This document shows, in pieces, positions 16,534 through 25,564 of a stretch of 64,000 bases of DNA. Under the pieces are notes generated by a model. That model worked only from the letters and a program-made list of their open reading frames with translations, was not told where the DNA came from and did no database searches. This DNA comes from an uncultured Prevotellaceae bacterium. GTDB taxonomy: Bacteria > Bacteroidota > Bacteroidia > Bacteroidales > Bacteroidaceae. Position numbers and translations under genes: made by a program. Location: positions 1-64,000 of the forward strand of contig OMZE01000016.1 in assembly GCA_900315455.1 (NCBI GenBank), read 5' to 3'. Every line of letters starts with the position of its first letter. Positions within the stretch are counted from its first letter, which is position 1.

Positions 16534-17358
16534 TTATAGATTGTTCTTTACACTTTCAGCTAATTGTTTCAGTTTAGAAATGATGTCATCAAAAGGCTTC
16601 TTGTTAAACCATACAAGATATTGATATTGTCTAAAATCTTTTGTATTTCTAACCCTCGATTCGTAGATGCTATATGCCAAAGTATTTTCCTTCGTTTTGA
16701 AATAATCAAATGATCCGTCGCTCCTTAAAATAATATTCCAATCAAGAAGCTTCTTTTGATAATCAAAAAAAGAGAATTCCTGCCCAGAAGGACTTCTATG
16801 GCTTTGATAATTTCTCACTTCTCTCACATAGTCAAAAACTTCTTTAACTTTTTTATGATGAAATTCATCACAATATGACCATAGTTTTGTATTAAATGGT
16901 ATTGATGCCAAAGAAAATGTGTTTGAGTTTATTTGAGCATTTGGGAAAAATCTTTTAATATGCGAGATAGCATTTGCAACAGTAGAATCTTTATGATAGT
17001 AGAAATAATTAATAAGCATTTCTGCTTGGAGTTGAGCATATCTGCAAAACTCCTCAAATAGAATTTCGTGGAAACGAGTTCCGTGTCTAAAACGGAGCAT
17101 TTCACGATTATCGGATATTAATTGTGTCCTAACATCAGGCTCTTGTATGAAAGAATAGTCTATCACAGACGGCATAGAATCTGTGTAGTAATCAAGACCC
17201 AAATATTTCTCAATATGAGTTATTCGTTCGTCATAACCATTATGCACAGATGCAGAAACCGTTTTTCCAAACAATCTCTGCATTTCCTGACGGAACTCAG
17301 GGTTTTGCTCTGCCAGTTTTTTTATCTTATGTACTGTACTTATCAATTTTTCATCCAT
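16534..17358 (-). CDS. HEPN-type putative RNase, effector of the retron
   Basis: A 274-residue, mostly helical protein. Residues about 95-190 look like a HEPN bundle: a first long helix with FHEILFEEFCRYAQLQAEMLINYFYYHKD and, in the last helix, VREVRNYQSHRSP carrying RNYQSH at 182-187, which fits the Rx4H RNase motif with the usual Asn after Arg. HEPN proteins are RNases in many toxin-antitoxin, CRISPR and abortive-infection systems. It overlaps the reverse transcriptase by 8 nt and follows it, the standard place for a retron effector. The C-terminal 80 residues are of unknown function. That it is the toxin held in check by RT and msDNA is inference. Confidence 0.72.
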   Translation of the reverse strand: MDEKLISTVHKIKKLAEQNPEFRQEMQRLFGKTVSASVHNGYDERITHIEKYLGLDYYTDSMPSVIDYSFIQEPDVRTQLISDNREMLRFRHGTRFHEILFEEFCRYAQLQAEMLINYFYYHKDSTVANAISHIKRFFPNAQINSNTFSLASIPFNTKLWSYCDEFHHKKVKEVFDYVREVRNYQSHRSPSGQEFSFFDYQKKLLDWNIILRSDGSFDYFKTKENTLAYSIYESRVRNTKDFRQYQYLVWFNKKPFDDIISKLKQLAESVKNNL

Positions 17359-18802
17359 AATCTGAATTAAGCAGTGAATCTAATTCGTAATTAAGTTCAT
17401 CGACATTAACGGTAGACGATTGATAAACCGTCACCTTTTCCCTATAGTGTATCAACCAAAATTGTTCTCCTTTTTGGTTGCGACAATTAGAGATGGCCAA
17501 AATCTCTTTCTTTTGCTCATCCTCATTATTCACCGATTTGTTAAATGTGGCAACTTGTTTACTACCACCAAGCATAAAAATGGCATACCTTTTGTTTTCC
17601 TCCGTGTGTACAATTGTAATAGATGTGCTATTGTCTTTTTCAAAAGACAATACAGGTGTAGTGTCAAGATAAGACACTCCAAACTCGTTCGTCTTTTCGG
17701 TAGATTCTTCTTTATCCACTAAAGACCTGAATGATGAATATAAGCGTTGGTAGACAGAATCTGTCTCGCCTTTAACCATTTTAAGGTACATCAACTTACC
17801 ATCTATAACGTTTCGTAAGTCAGGATTTCCTTTCTTTACGTGTCCTTTTTCGATTTTATATTTTGGCAAGAATTTGGACATGGCAGCGGTAAATCCGTAC
17901 TTTTCCCATATATACAGGATATTCCGGATATCCCGAACATATTTTTGCGAAACATTAAGTTTCTTGCTTACAATAATACCTGTTACCTCTTGACGAGAAC
18001 CGATTTTTTGAAGCCTGGTCTTGTTTTCATTGATTGTAAAACCCTGCCCCGTAATAATACGTTCCAGTTCTTTAAGGAACTTTCCATTCTTTGCATATAC
18101 ATAGTGCATGGAACTGAAAGTGATGTCATCTGCGTAGCGTGTATAGTGAAGCCCAAAACGCTTAGCCAATCCAGCCAATCGACGATCAAGTGTATCGCAA
18201 ATCATATTAGTAATGATTGGCGAGGTTGGGGCACCTTGTGGCAAAAAGTATACATAAGTGTCATTGCCATCCTTGTCTTTTTGCAATTCTCTCATGGAAC
18301 ATAATCCAGCTATGAGACTAGCGATTGGAATCGGGAAATTGAATGGCTTTAATTGCAACCTTTTCCATACACGTGGTTGCTCTATGCTAGGGAAAAAGTC
18401 TTTTAAATCAATATTGAACACGTAGTTTTGCCCCTTGTGAACATTGGCATTATTCACAACAGAACGCCCTTCCGTAAATCCCATCGCATAGTCTGAAGGG
18501 ACATACATAGCACTTAGGATTTCATTTGTTGCTTGGAGCAGCATCATGAAACTCTGATTTCTTGGAGCGGTTATCTGCCGGAATCCACCTGTTTTTTTCT
18601 TTATCTTAAATTGTTGGTATCGATGAAAAGTATTGTTTGGGTTACAATAATAAAGAATATGTTTCATTGTAAAAGGATAAAACTTATCAGCACCAAACCC
18701 CATCTCGCTCAATTCCTCTTTTTTGATAAGGTTGAGCAATTCTAGAAAATCTTCTCTTGAAGACATCTGTGATGCAATTTTGGCTATTTGTGTTTTATCC
18801 AT
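17351..18802 (-). CDS. Retron reverse transcriptase with long C-terminal extension
   Basis: RT palm and fingers span about 35-320: KKTGGFRQITAP, DLKDFFPSI, LPQGAPTSPIITN, then the catalytic YADD at 223-226. Two retron-specific motifs are present: NANVH (NAxxH, region X, 118-122) and VTG in QEVTGIIVSKKL (273-275, region Y). Retron RTs copy part of an upstream structured RNA into msDNA, branched at a guanosine. Classical retron RTs are about 300-350 residues; this one is 483, and residues about 345-483 form an unrecognised extension. The 250-nt RNA just upstream supplies the template. The locus is visibly AT-rich (24 of 60 G+C in the row at 17401, against 35 of 60 in an NRPS row at 28021). Confidence 0.92.
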   Translation of the reverse strand: MDKTQIAKIASQMSSREDFLELLNLIKKEELSEMGFGADKFYPFTMKHILYYCNPNNTFHRYQQFKIKKKTGGFRQITAPRNQSFMMLLQATNEILSAMYVPSDYAMGFTEGRSVVNNANVHKGQNYVFNIDLKDFFPSIEQPRVWKRLQLKPFNFPIPIASLIAGLCSMRELQKDKDGNDTYVYFLPQGAPTSPIITNMICDTLDRRLAGLAKRFGLHYTRYADDITFSSMHYVYAKNGKFLKELERIITGQGFTINENKTRLQKIGSRQEVTGIIVSKKLNVSQKYVRDIRNILYIWEKYGFTAAMSKFLPKYKIEKGHVKKGNPDLRNVIDGKLMYLKMVKGETDSVYQRLYSSFRSLVDKEESTEKTNEFGVSYLDTTPVLSFEKDNSTSITIVHTEENKRYAIFMLGGSKQVATFNKSVNNEDEQKKEILAISNCRNQKGEQFWLIHYREKVTVYQSSTVNVDELNYELDSLLNSDYG

Positions 18803-18822
18803 TTACATCGTTTTTTTAAGCA

Positions 18823-19072
18823 AGCGGTCTTTGAGGTATGGTGCCGGAATTTCTTTTCATTATGTAAAATAAAAATAAAACAGACAACTGAAAACTAGAA
18901 ACGTACAACGTACACTAAAGTGTTTACACGTTAACGAACTAACATTGTTATCTCAATGTCTCCGAAGAGCAAAGAGACATCTTGCGAATATACCCTCCAA
19001 AGAAGGTATGGCTTGCGCCCGCAGGACAAAATCAAAATGCTGTTCCAGCAACCAAACTCATCAAAGACCGCT
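18823..19072 (-). ncRNA. Retron ncRNA (msr-msd) with perfect 12-bp a1/a2 inverted repeat
   Basis: On the minus strand the a1 arm AGCGGTCTTTGA (19072-19061) is exactly complementary to the a2 arm (18834-18823), enclosing 226 nt; a2 ends 20 nt before the RT start. Between them I can fold, in order: a 5-bp hairpin with 3-nt loop (19038-19050), a small GNRA hairpin GGC-GCAA-GCC (19010-19019), an 8-bp hairpin with loop TTTG (18990-19009), a 7-bp stem with 11-nt loop (18956-18980), and a further hairpin (18907-18932). The first three suit an msr, the later two an msd. The -7 box at 19089-19096 puts the 5' end just before a1. The branching G and msd limits cannot be fixed by eye. Confidence 0.85.
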
Positions 19073-19088
19073 ATCTAGTTTACTATTG

Positions 19089-19096
19089 CAAAGATA
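19089..19096 (-). promoter_or_regulatory. -7 promoter box of the retron
   Basis: TATCTTTG on the minus strand, ending 17 bp before a1. No good TTTG is seen at -33. Transcription from here would begin about 10 nt before a1 and cover ncRNA, RT and effector. Confidence 0.65.
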
Positions 19097-19135
19097 CAAA
19101 TTCTCTACGAATTCTTTGTTCGTATTTCCATTTTA

Positions 19136-19924
19136 TTAAATTATGGAGGTAAAATATCCAAAAAAATCTACGCCTGCCTCATTCTGTTTCATAAATCTAT
19201 GAATAGAAAATAAAGTTTCTGACAATTGTTTTAATCTAGAATCATTGATGTTGTCATATTCTTGTGACTTAACCTTGTGAATAAATTTTCGACATAAATT
19301 GAGCATATGGTTCAACAATGTGGTGTCCATTGGTCTTGACATTTCAAATCCTTCTATTAAATCACGGATTTTATTGCCTGCAAACAAACTGATCAAGAAG
19401 GCTCCTTCCCATTTAACCGTTTTTTCTTTCTCAAAATCACCTTTTATTTCTATTTCATTCTTATCAAGCATTTCTTCTAGTTCTTCAATGTACGCAATTG
19501 AATATCTATTATACTCCCCAGATATTGCCTCATTATATGCTGCAATGATTTTGTTAAAAAGAGAATCCCATTGATAGACAGGAACAATAAACGATTTAAC
19601 ACTACAATTATTTAAGATGTATAAATTGGTTGTGCAAAAATCCAAAATCCGAAGGTTGCCCTGTTCCACAATCGCACGTAAATATGCCCAACTACCATAC
19701 CCAAAGTTTGATTGTATTTTTATGGTGATGCCCTTCTCCTCAAGTTCAATTGTATCTGACACATAGCCTTTGTAGCCATGTGGACGATAAAGAAAATCAC
19801 TTGAAGTCTCGTATTCAGTTAACAACTGTTTATACAATCCTTTTTCTTCAGAATAGCATAGACACCATGGCCTCCAGGGTTTATTGTTCTCCCAATAATG
19901 AGTATTATTTCTTTTTTTTCCCAT
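19136..19924 (-). CDS. AT-rich orphan protein upstream of the retron
   Basis: A 262-residue soluble protein starting MGKKRNNTHYWENNKPWRP. I see no signal peptide, membrane span or known motif. The N-terminal half looks mixed alpha/beta (FGYGSWAYLRAIVEQGNLRI) and the C-terminal half helical. It is very AT-rich (17 of 60 G+C in the row at 19441), unlike the core genes, which suggests horizontal origin. The ATG at 19924 is preferred over 19990 because a TATTTTTG box lies at 19954-19961. It may belong to the retron neighbourhood or be an independent defence gene; no function can be given. Confidence 0.6.
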   Translation of the reverse strand: MGKKRNNTHYWENNKPWRPWCLCYSEEKGLYKQLLTEYETSSDFLYRPHGYKGYVSDTIELEEKGITIKIQSNFGYGSWAYLRAIVEQGNLRILDFCTTNLYILNNCSVKSFIVPVYQWDSLFNKIIAAYNEAISGEYNRYSIAYIEELEEMLDKNEIEIKGDFEKEKTVKWEGAFLISLFAGNKIRDLIEGFEMSRPMDTTLLNHMLNLCRKFIHKVKSQEYDNINDSRLKQLSETLFSIHRFMKQNEAGVDFFGYFTSII

Positions 19925-20011
19925 CTTATTGAATATTGGTCTTTCTTTTGATGCAAAAATAGGTATATAAAACGAACTCTTTGTTCGCATAGATGTTTTT
20001 TTATTATCAAA

Positions 20012-22474
20012 CTACGTTTTTTTTAGTGAATATGCCTTCCATTTTTCTCCATCAAATACAACATTAACAACAACTAAGTCGTCATCTTCAACTCCAACCA
20101 ACAAATTGCCAGGAACATAATAATCCTCTACGAAACCGAATATCTGCCCCTTGTTATTGTAGTTCATTCTAATGGGACCTGTTGCCGTCTTGGAAAGTTT
20201 TTTCTCGCAGTCATCTATGATTTTTACCTCAATCATTCTGCGGAATACCCTACCCTCCTTGTTCCTTTTCTGATAATAACGCACCGAAAGATAATCTCCA
20301 ACTTTGGGACGAATCCCAGTCTGGGAGTATTTGATAATGATGTCATCATGAGTTCCGAAAACACAATGAAACAATTCCTTGATTTCGTTTACTCCATCGA
20401 CCACACCTACTTTTTTAGGGAAATGCGCAATAGCACTTGCTTTGTCGACCATGTCACAAAAAAGAGCCCTTGAACAAGCATCACCTGAAGATGGGGCATT
20501 TGATTCAGGAATGGCATAGCATCTGCAAAATGCCCCTTCCCTCAATTTTATTGTCGTGTTTGACAATACCATCTCCTTCCCGTTTTCACTCACGAGATGG
20601 TAGCACTGTCTCTGTTTGTTATGATAGTCGACACAGCACATCACTGGCGACAACAATTGTTGCAGTTGAAGGGCAGACTCTTTGATGAGAACGATTTCTT
20701 TTCTATCATTGTCAGAATGTATTTTCACATCGAAACAACGGCCTATTATATTGTTGTTATCAGTCTTTCCCAATTTCTTGTAATTGATGGAAATGGCCAG
20801 ACCATCGGCGGATACCAATTTTGCCCTTTTCACTTTTTTGTCTTTTGGGGAGTAGACATCGGCAACAAACATCGTGGTCCACTCTATTTCTGAGTATACA
20901 AACTCCTCGGCGGATTCCAAATGGGATTTGTAAAACGAATCATTACTATCAGCTGGGATGGCATCAGTTGGGATTTGAGACAGAATGGCGTAGAATTCGT
21001 CCTTTATTCTCCAACCATTTTGGCGATAGGTTTCTGAATAGGTTAGCAACTCACGTTTTGCTTCACCAAACATTTTGTTTCCTATCAAAATTCTCGCCAG
21101 TTCAAGATGCACCTCTCCTAAATAATCATCATTAGGTTCTGAAATAATTGCTTTGCAATAGGCAGAGATTTTAAGTTCCGTATCGCTTGTTGCCTCAGCC
21201 AATTCTTTCCAGACATAGAACCGGTTGAGAGAAAGCAAGAGTGACCTGTAAATGGATAAAGCCTCCTCATGTCTCCCCATTGCCATCATCAAAATGGCCA
21301 AATCCCTATCCAACTGATCATCATCAAATTCCAGGCATGCCTTTCTCAGAAGTGGCTCAAATCTCTCATCTATCTTACGGAAATGGATGGTTTCGAGTGC
21401 TGAGAAATAATGCTTGACTGCCTTCTCTACCAAAGACGGGTACTCCGTGTCGTCCGTCTTTTCCCTTTGCCAGTCTTCTGGTCGGAAATTGTCAAGTCCC
21501 CAATCTTCAATAACGGATATGGCATTTGCTATGCTTTCATCCGGCAACTTCCATAAGTATAAAGATAGTATCCTGGAATGATATTCATTGCTGATAGACA
21601 GACCTCTTATGGAAGAATTATACTTCTCCACATTGGCAAAAAACGCATTGTCGCCGTCGGATCTGGAACTATTGATAATGAAGAACTGATTTTTGGAATA
21701 AAGAGAGTAGATAAGTTCTTCAGAGATTCGTTCATCTTTTGTAAAAGCAACTTTCGTTTCCTCCAAACCGTATCCCATACGAAAGCACCTCTCTATAATA
21801 CTTTCTACTAAAGGCGAATACTCTTTCTCATTCCATACAGAGGGTTGAAAATCATCATTTGAAAGAGTAGTGACATCCCACAACTCCAAGAAAGGAAGGA
21901 ACTTGAAATCCTCATACTTTTCACTGATGAATGTAGCAATATTCAACATCTGGGAATGGAGCATGGAAGGCCGTTCGTTATGCAATTCCAAATATGTATG
22001 AAGCGCTTTTCTTGCGTCAAGAGATCCACATGACAGATAATTCTTTTTCAGGTATCGATAAATAATCCACCCTATTGTTTCATGAAGATAATCGGACAGG
22101 GGATTCTCACGATGTAACTGGCAGATTTCATTGTAGGCAGTCTCCTCTTGTCCATCTTCCTTTGACTGTTCGCTCAATCTATTCACCTCGTCCCCAAAAG
22201 GTGTCAATTGCCTTTGCAGGGCTGTAACAGCCCTTTGGGCATATCCCCCATTATCATCCATCTCTCCAAAAACATTTTCCAATTGCTGAAACATGTTTAA
22301 GGCATCTTTTCTATTTCCTTGGGATAAATACAGATTGCAGTAATCTCTGAGGACCCAGAACAAGGCGCTATAGGTCCATTCGGACTGCTCTTCATGGAGG
22401 TCTTGTTGGGCAAGGCGTAATGCCTCGTCCAAACGTCCCTCTTTTCTTAAACTGTTGACTTCTCTAAATGACAT
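20012..22474 (-). CDS. Large TPR protein with C-terminal beta domains, partner of the helicase
   Basis: An 820-residue protein. The first 500 residues are helical repeats, with TPR-like pieces such as LDEALRLAQQDLHEEQSEWTYSALFWVL, GRHEEALSIYRSLLLSLNRFYVWKELAEA and LGEVHLELARILIGNKMFGEAKREL. From about 530 the sequence turns beta-rich and could hold several OB or cold-shock-like folds (GLAISINYKKLGKTDNNNIIGRCF, GQIFGFVEDYYVPGNLL), which would fit nucleic-acid binding. It starts inside the helicase gene (11-nt overlap) and must be cotranslated with it. No catalytic motif is visible. Likely a substrate-recognition or scaffold partner of the helicase. Confidence 0.72.
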   Translation of the reverse strand: MSFREVNSLRKEGRLDEALRLAQQDLHEEQSEWTYSALFWVLRDYCNLYLSQGNRKDALNMFQQLENVFGEMDDNGGYAQRAVTALQRQLTPFGDEVNRLSEQSKEDGQEETAYNEICQLHRENPLSDYLHETIGWIIYRYLKKNYLSCGSLDARKALHTYLELHNERPSMLHSQMLNIATFISEKYEDFKFLPFLELWDVTTLSNDDFQPSVWNEKEYSPLVESIIERCFRMGYGLEETKVAFTKDERISEELIYSLYSKNQFFIINSSRSDGDNAFFANVEKYNSSIRGLSISNEYHSRILSLYLWKLPDESIANAISVIEDWGLDNFRPEDWQREKTDDTEYPSLVEKAVKHYFSALETIHFRKIDERFEPLLRKACLEFDDDQLDRDLAILMMAMGRHEEALSIYRSLLLSLNRFYVWKELAEATSDTELKISAYCKAIISEPNDDYLGEVHLELARILIGNKMFGEAKRELLTYSETYRQNGWRIKDEFYAILSQIPTDAIPADSNDSFYKSHLESAEEFVYSEIEWTTMFVADVYSPKDKKVKRAKLVSADGLAISINYKKLGKTDNNNIIGRCFDVKIHSDNDRKEIVLIKESALQLQQLLSPVMCCVDYHNKQRQCYHLVSENGKEMVLSNTTIKLREGAFCRCYAIPESNAPSSGDACSRALFCDMVDKASAIAHFPKKVGVVDGVNEIKELFHCVFGTHDDIIIKYSQTGIRPKVGDYLSVRYYQKRNKEGRVFRRMIEVKIIDDCEKKLSKTATGPIRMNYNNKGQIFGFVEDYYVPGNLLVGVEDDDLVVVNVVFDGEKWKAYSLKKT

Positions 22475-24509
22475 CCTTCAGAATATTAATAAGATGAACA
22501 AGTTTGGCATCATCATTGCCCAATTCAGACTTAGGCATAGCAGTAGACAGCATCTTACCTTTAACATAAAACTGGATGACAGCGAATCTTGCATCCGTTA
22601 CCAAATAATAATTTACATAATATTTGTCAATTTCCTCCACGACATTGACAATAGACACATCAGCATCCACAGATGCAGTATATACTTTCTGGAATAGTTC
22701 TCTCATCAGGTCACTGGATGGGGTATAGTTAAGTTGTGGCAACTCAAAACATGAATTGTTGATGATTTCACACAACATATCTTTGGGAGAGCCATCATTG
22801 CTAACGGGAAGCATTCTAAAAAAGCCACTCCCATCATACCACAAGTCGATCTTAATCATTTCCCCTTCTGTTGACTTGAAATGGTATTTTTCCTGATAAT
22901 TGCATGACTGTATGCTGTCGATAGAGTAAGACGTTTGTTTGAGACTCTCAATGATTCCAAGACATTTATGCTTGACGGGGAAGGGGACGGAATCGCCATG
23001 GAAGGGTGTGTCAATATCGTAAGATGGCCAAAAATCCTTTGGCGCCTTGGAAATCTTGGCGATTTGTGAAAAAACCAGTTTGCTGAATGCAGTAATGTTG
23101 GGAGCATTAATGATATACAGTTTCTGTTTAGCACGCGTAGTGGCCGTATAGCACCATCTCAGATGAGCATCTGCCAGCCCACATCGACCGGAATAATCAA
23201 CAAAGACTGTATTCCATTCTCCACCCTGGGATTTATGACAGGTTATCGCATAGCCATATTTTACCCTTAAGGCATTGAAATAGGGGTCGTTGATAAATGC
23301 CTTCTTGAATTCAGGTGTGCCTTCTTTCAATCCTTTGTGCCGGATAATGAAATCGATGTACAGAGCCCTCATTTGCCAATTTGACAATTCCGGTCTGTCT
23401 GATTCAAGGAAATCTTCTAAAATCTTACATGAAACCAACTCATTAGTGTCTGGATACAGCACTTCAATATCTCTGAATGTCAGATTGATGTGGCGTTTTT
23501 CTTTATCTATCGAAACAGGGATGTTTGAATGACACTCTGTATTCCCCACAGAGAACACTTTCACCTGGTCTCCATTATAGATCTCCCGATGATACGTGTT
23601 ATAGTTATTGCTGGATATGATCAAGATATCTCCCACCTGTATGCTTGATGGGTTGGAGAAGATGATTCTTCTGACAGCGTCAACGTAATATTTGCATAAT
23701 TTATTGGAGAAACATACGATTTGACCATTCCCGACTTCTGGAGAAGGATAGAGGTCAGTGTACAATTGAGGTAATAACTCCTCGGATATTGATAAGATAT
23801 CTTGACCATTGGGGCTCATCACAAATGAAGTCCTCTCCTGTTTAGGCTTTGCCAACAAGTCTCTTATCTTGAGCGTTTCTTGAAGAATCTTGCTTTCTGC
23901 TGATTGCCGGATGACATCTGTCAACTCAAATGATGCCACCTTATATCCTAACCCTGCAAAATAAGCCTCATCCAATGCACGGGAATATTGGTCGGTTACC
24001 GGAGGCAACTGGGCAGGATCGCCCACAAAAAGGATTTTCCTTATCCCTTGTGCCTTGGCTGAAGAGAGGAGGTCGGTCAATAACCTGCCAGAACCAAAAA
24101 CAAAAAACTCGCCATACGATTCAACGTCAGATATCATTGAACTTTCGTCTACAATAGCCAAATCTATGCCTGAAGGCTCTTCTAAAATTGGAAAGACAAA
24201 TTGAAAAGACTTCTTTGACTTGTCTTCATCTTCGACCTCAATGCAAGTCAACTGTTTGCTATAAATGCTTCTATGAATAGTAGCCCCAAAACCTACTTTG
24301 TCTCTCAACACTTTAGCAGCCCTACCTGTGGGAGCCATAACCGTGAAATGGACATTTTGCTCTTGCAGATAGTCGACAATGTATTTAATCATCGTTGTCT
24401 TTCCTGTTCCTGCATATCCCTTAAGAATAAAGATATTGCCGTCATTTTTCAGAAATGACTGTATTTCTGAAAAAGCAGATTGTTGTTGTGAAAGTAATGT
24501 AAAACTCAT
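22464..24509 (-). CDS. SF1 DNA helicase, RecD/Pif1-like
   Basis: Motor motifs of an SF1B helicase are clear: Walker A GYAGTGKTT (31-39), motif Ia MAPTGRAAKVL, Walker B IVDESSMI, motif III VGDPAQLPPV, the Q-containing VIRQS, and the late motifs HKSQGGEW and YTATTRAKQKLYI. The order is that of RecD2/TraA-type 5'-3' helicases, without a RecBC context. The last 180 residues are a non-helicase domain of unknown role. It lies between the WYL gene (8 nt apart) and the TPR gene (overlapping). Confidence 0.87.
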   Translation of the reverse strand: MSFTLLSQQQSAFSEIQSFLKNDGNIFILKGYAGTGKTTMIKYIVDYLQEQNVHFTVMAPTGRAAKVLRDKVGFGATIHRSIYSKQLTCIEVEDEDKSKKSFQFVFPILEEPSGIDLAIVDESSMISDVESYGEFFVFGSGRLLTDLLSSAKAQGIRKILFVGDPAQLPPVTDQYSRALDEAYFAGLGYKVASFELTDVIRQSAESKILQETLKIRDLLAKPKQERTSFVMSPNGQDILSISEELLPQLYTDLYPSPEVGNGQIVCFSNKLCKYYVDAVRRIIFSNPSSIQVGDILIISSNNYNTYHREIYNGDQVKVFSVGNTECHSNIPVSIDKEKRHINLTFRDIEVLYPDTNELVSCKILEDFLESDRPELSNWQMRALYIDFIIRHKGLKEGTPEFKKAFINDPYFNALRVKYGYAITCHKSQGGEWNTVFVDYSGRCGLADAHLRWCYTATTRAKQKLYIINAPNITAFSKLVFSQIAKISKAPKDFWPSYDIDTPFHGDSVPFPVKHKCLGIIESLKQTSYSIDSIQSCNYQEKYHFKSTEGEMIKIDLWYDGSGFFRMLPVSNDGSPKDMLCEIINNSCFELPQLNYTPSSDLMRELFQKVYTASVDADVSIVNVVEEIDKYYVNYYLVTDARFAVIQFYVKGKMLSTAMPKSELGNDDAKLVHLINILKDVI

Positions 24510-24517
24510 TTTTTCTC

Positions 24518-25549
24518 TCAGATTAGGGTTTTATAAATAGTCATCATCATCTTGACTCTCAATAGTATGTCCTTTTTTATGTTGTTTGGAGAGACAACAA
24601 TTAGTTCTTTACCAAACGAGCATAGCGTCCGGATCAGTTCATAGTTGGGGATGCAATCGATAGTGAAGAATGCGCCACCTGCGAGATGGGAATATTCATC
24701 ATGCAGTTTTTGTTCCGTTTCACCCTTTTGCGGCGTCTGGCTGCCATGGATGGGTTTTGTGATTACATAATCTTTGGACGTATCACTCACCCAGAAGAGT
24801 ATATGTTCTATGGGGCGGTCTTCGTAGAGGGTCACGCCGACTATGTCATCAAAACGCTCAAAAAGGTCTTCGGGACATTTTGCGTATTTTTTATCGGGAA
24901 GCGGTTCTACCTTGTCAATCCTATCAAGGGCGAAGGTAAGGATTTTACTTTCACCATCCGGAGAACCAAGGAGAAACCAACGGTCGTTATACTGCTTCAG
25001 CAGATAAGGATGGAAATCTATGCTACGGGTGGTAGGATTGGAAAAGGTGTGATAAGAAAGACGAATGACCACCTCGTTGGATATGTTATCAAAGAGAGCG
25101 CCTAACAGATTGGAGTTTAGCAAGTAGGGATTATTGCTGAAACTGATAATCTGCCTTCGTTCTTTGATGTCTAATCCAATCTTGAACTTCTCCAGCCACT
25201 CGAAATGGTCAAGTCCGTTGAACTGACCTATGGTACTTAAAACTTCACGCAACAAATAACGCTCCTCTTTGCTCATCTCCTGCTTGAAGATGGAATACGA
25301 GGAATCCTGATATGCCACACAGTTCTTGCCATTCCATTTAAAGCGTTGGATTGGGGCTTCGAAAGGTCTTTCCTGTAAATACACGATATCTTTTTCAATG
25401 CATCGACGTGTTACTTCACGGAATCCTAATTCCTGAAGTTTCTCGTTGCATTTCTCTGTCAGGTCTTTGATGTCATAGTAATGATGCCTGTCTGACAACA
25501 ACTCATCCAAAAACTTATATCTTATCAGTGCGTTTTTATTACTAGGCAT
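24518..25549 (-). CDS. WYL-domain transcriptional regulator
   Basis: An N-terminal HTH region (about 5-75, NALIRYKFLDELLSDRHHYYDI, then VTRRCIEKDIVYL) precedes a WYL domain with RSIDFHPYLLKQYNDRWFLLGS and a WCX-like C-terminus. Such regulators repress defence systems (BrxR/CapW class) and sense ligands through the WYL fold. The ATG at 25549 is used: the TTG version at 25567 would lie inside the -7 box. Being first in the operon and 8 nt from the helicase, it most likely autoregulates the helicase/TPR pair. Confidence 0.83.
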   Translation of the reverse strand: MPSNKNALIRYKFLDELLSDRHHYYDIKDLTEKCNEKLQELGFREVTRRCIEKDIVYLQERPFEAPIQRFKWNGKNCVAYQDSSYSIFKQEMSKEERYLLREVLSTIGQFNGLDHFEWLEKFKIGLDIKERRQIISFSNNPYLLNSNLLGALFDNISNEVVIRLSYHTFSNPTTRSIDFHPYLLKQYNDRWFLLGSPDGESKILTFALDRIDKVEPLPDKKYAKCPEDLFERFDDIVGVTLYEDRPIEHILFWVSDTSKDYVITKPIHGSQTPQKGETEQKLHDEYSHLAGGAFFTIDCIPNYELIRTLCSFGKELIVVSPNNIKKDILLRVKMMMTIYKTLI

Positions 25550-25564
25550 ATAAGGTATTTTTTG

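Noticed and set aside
17351-18802. RT as a DRT or group II intron reverse transcriptase
   Set aside because: NAxxH and VTG motifs and a bounded upstream RNA point to a retron; there is no maturase/X domain, endonuclease domain or intron RNA.
18901-18914. Tandem ACGTACA repeat as a CRISPR or iteron
   Set aside because: Only two 7-bp units; they belong to an msd hairpin.
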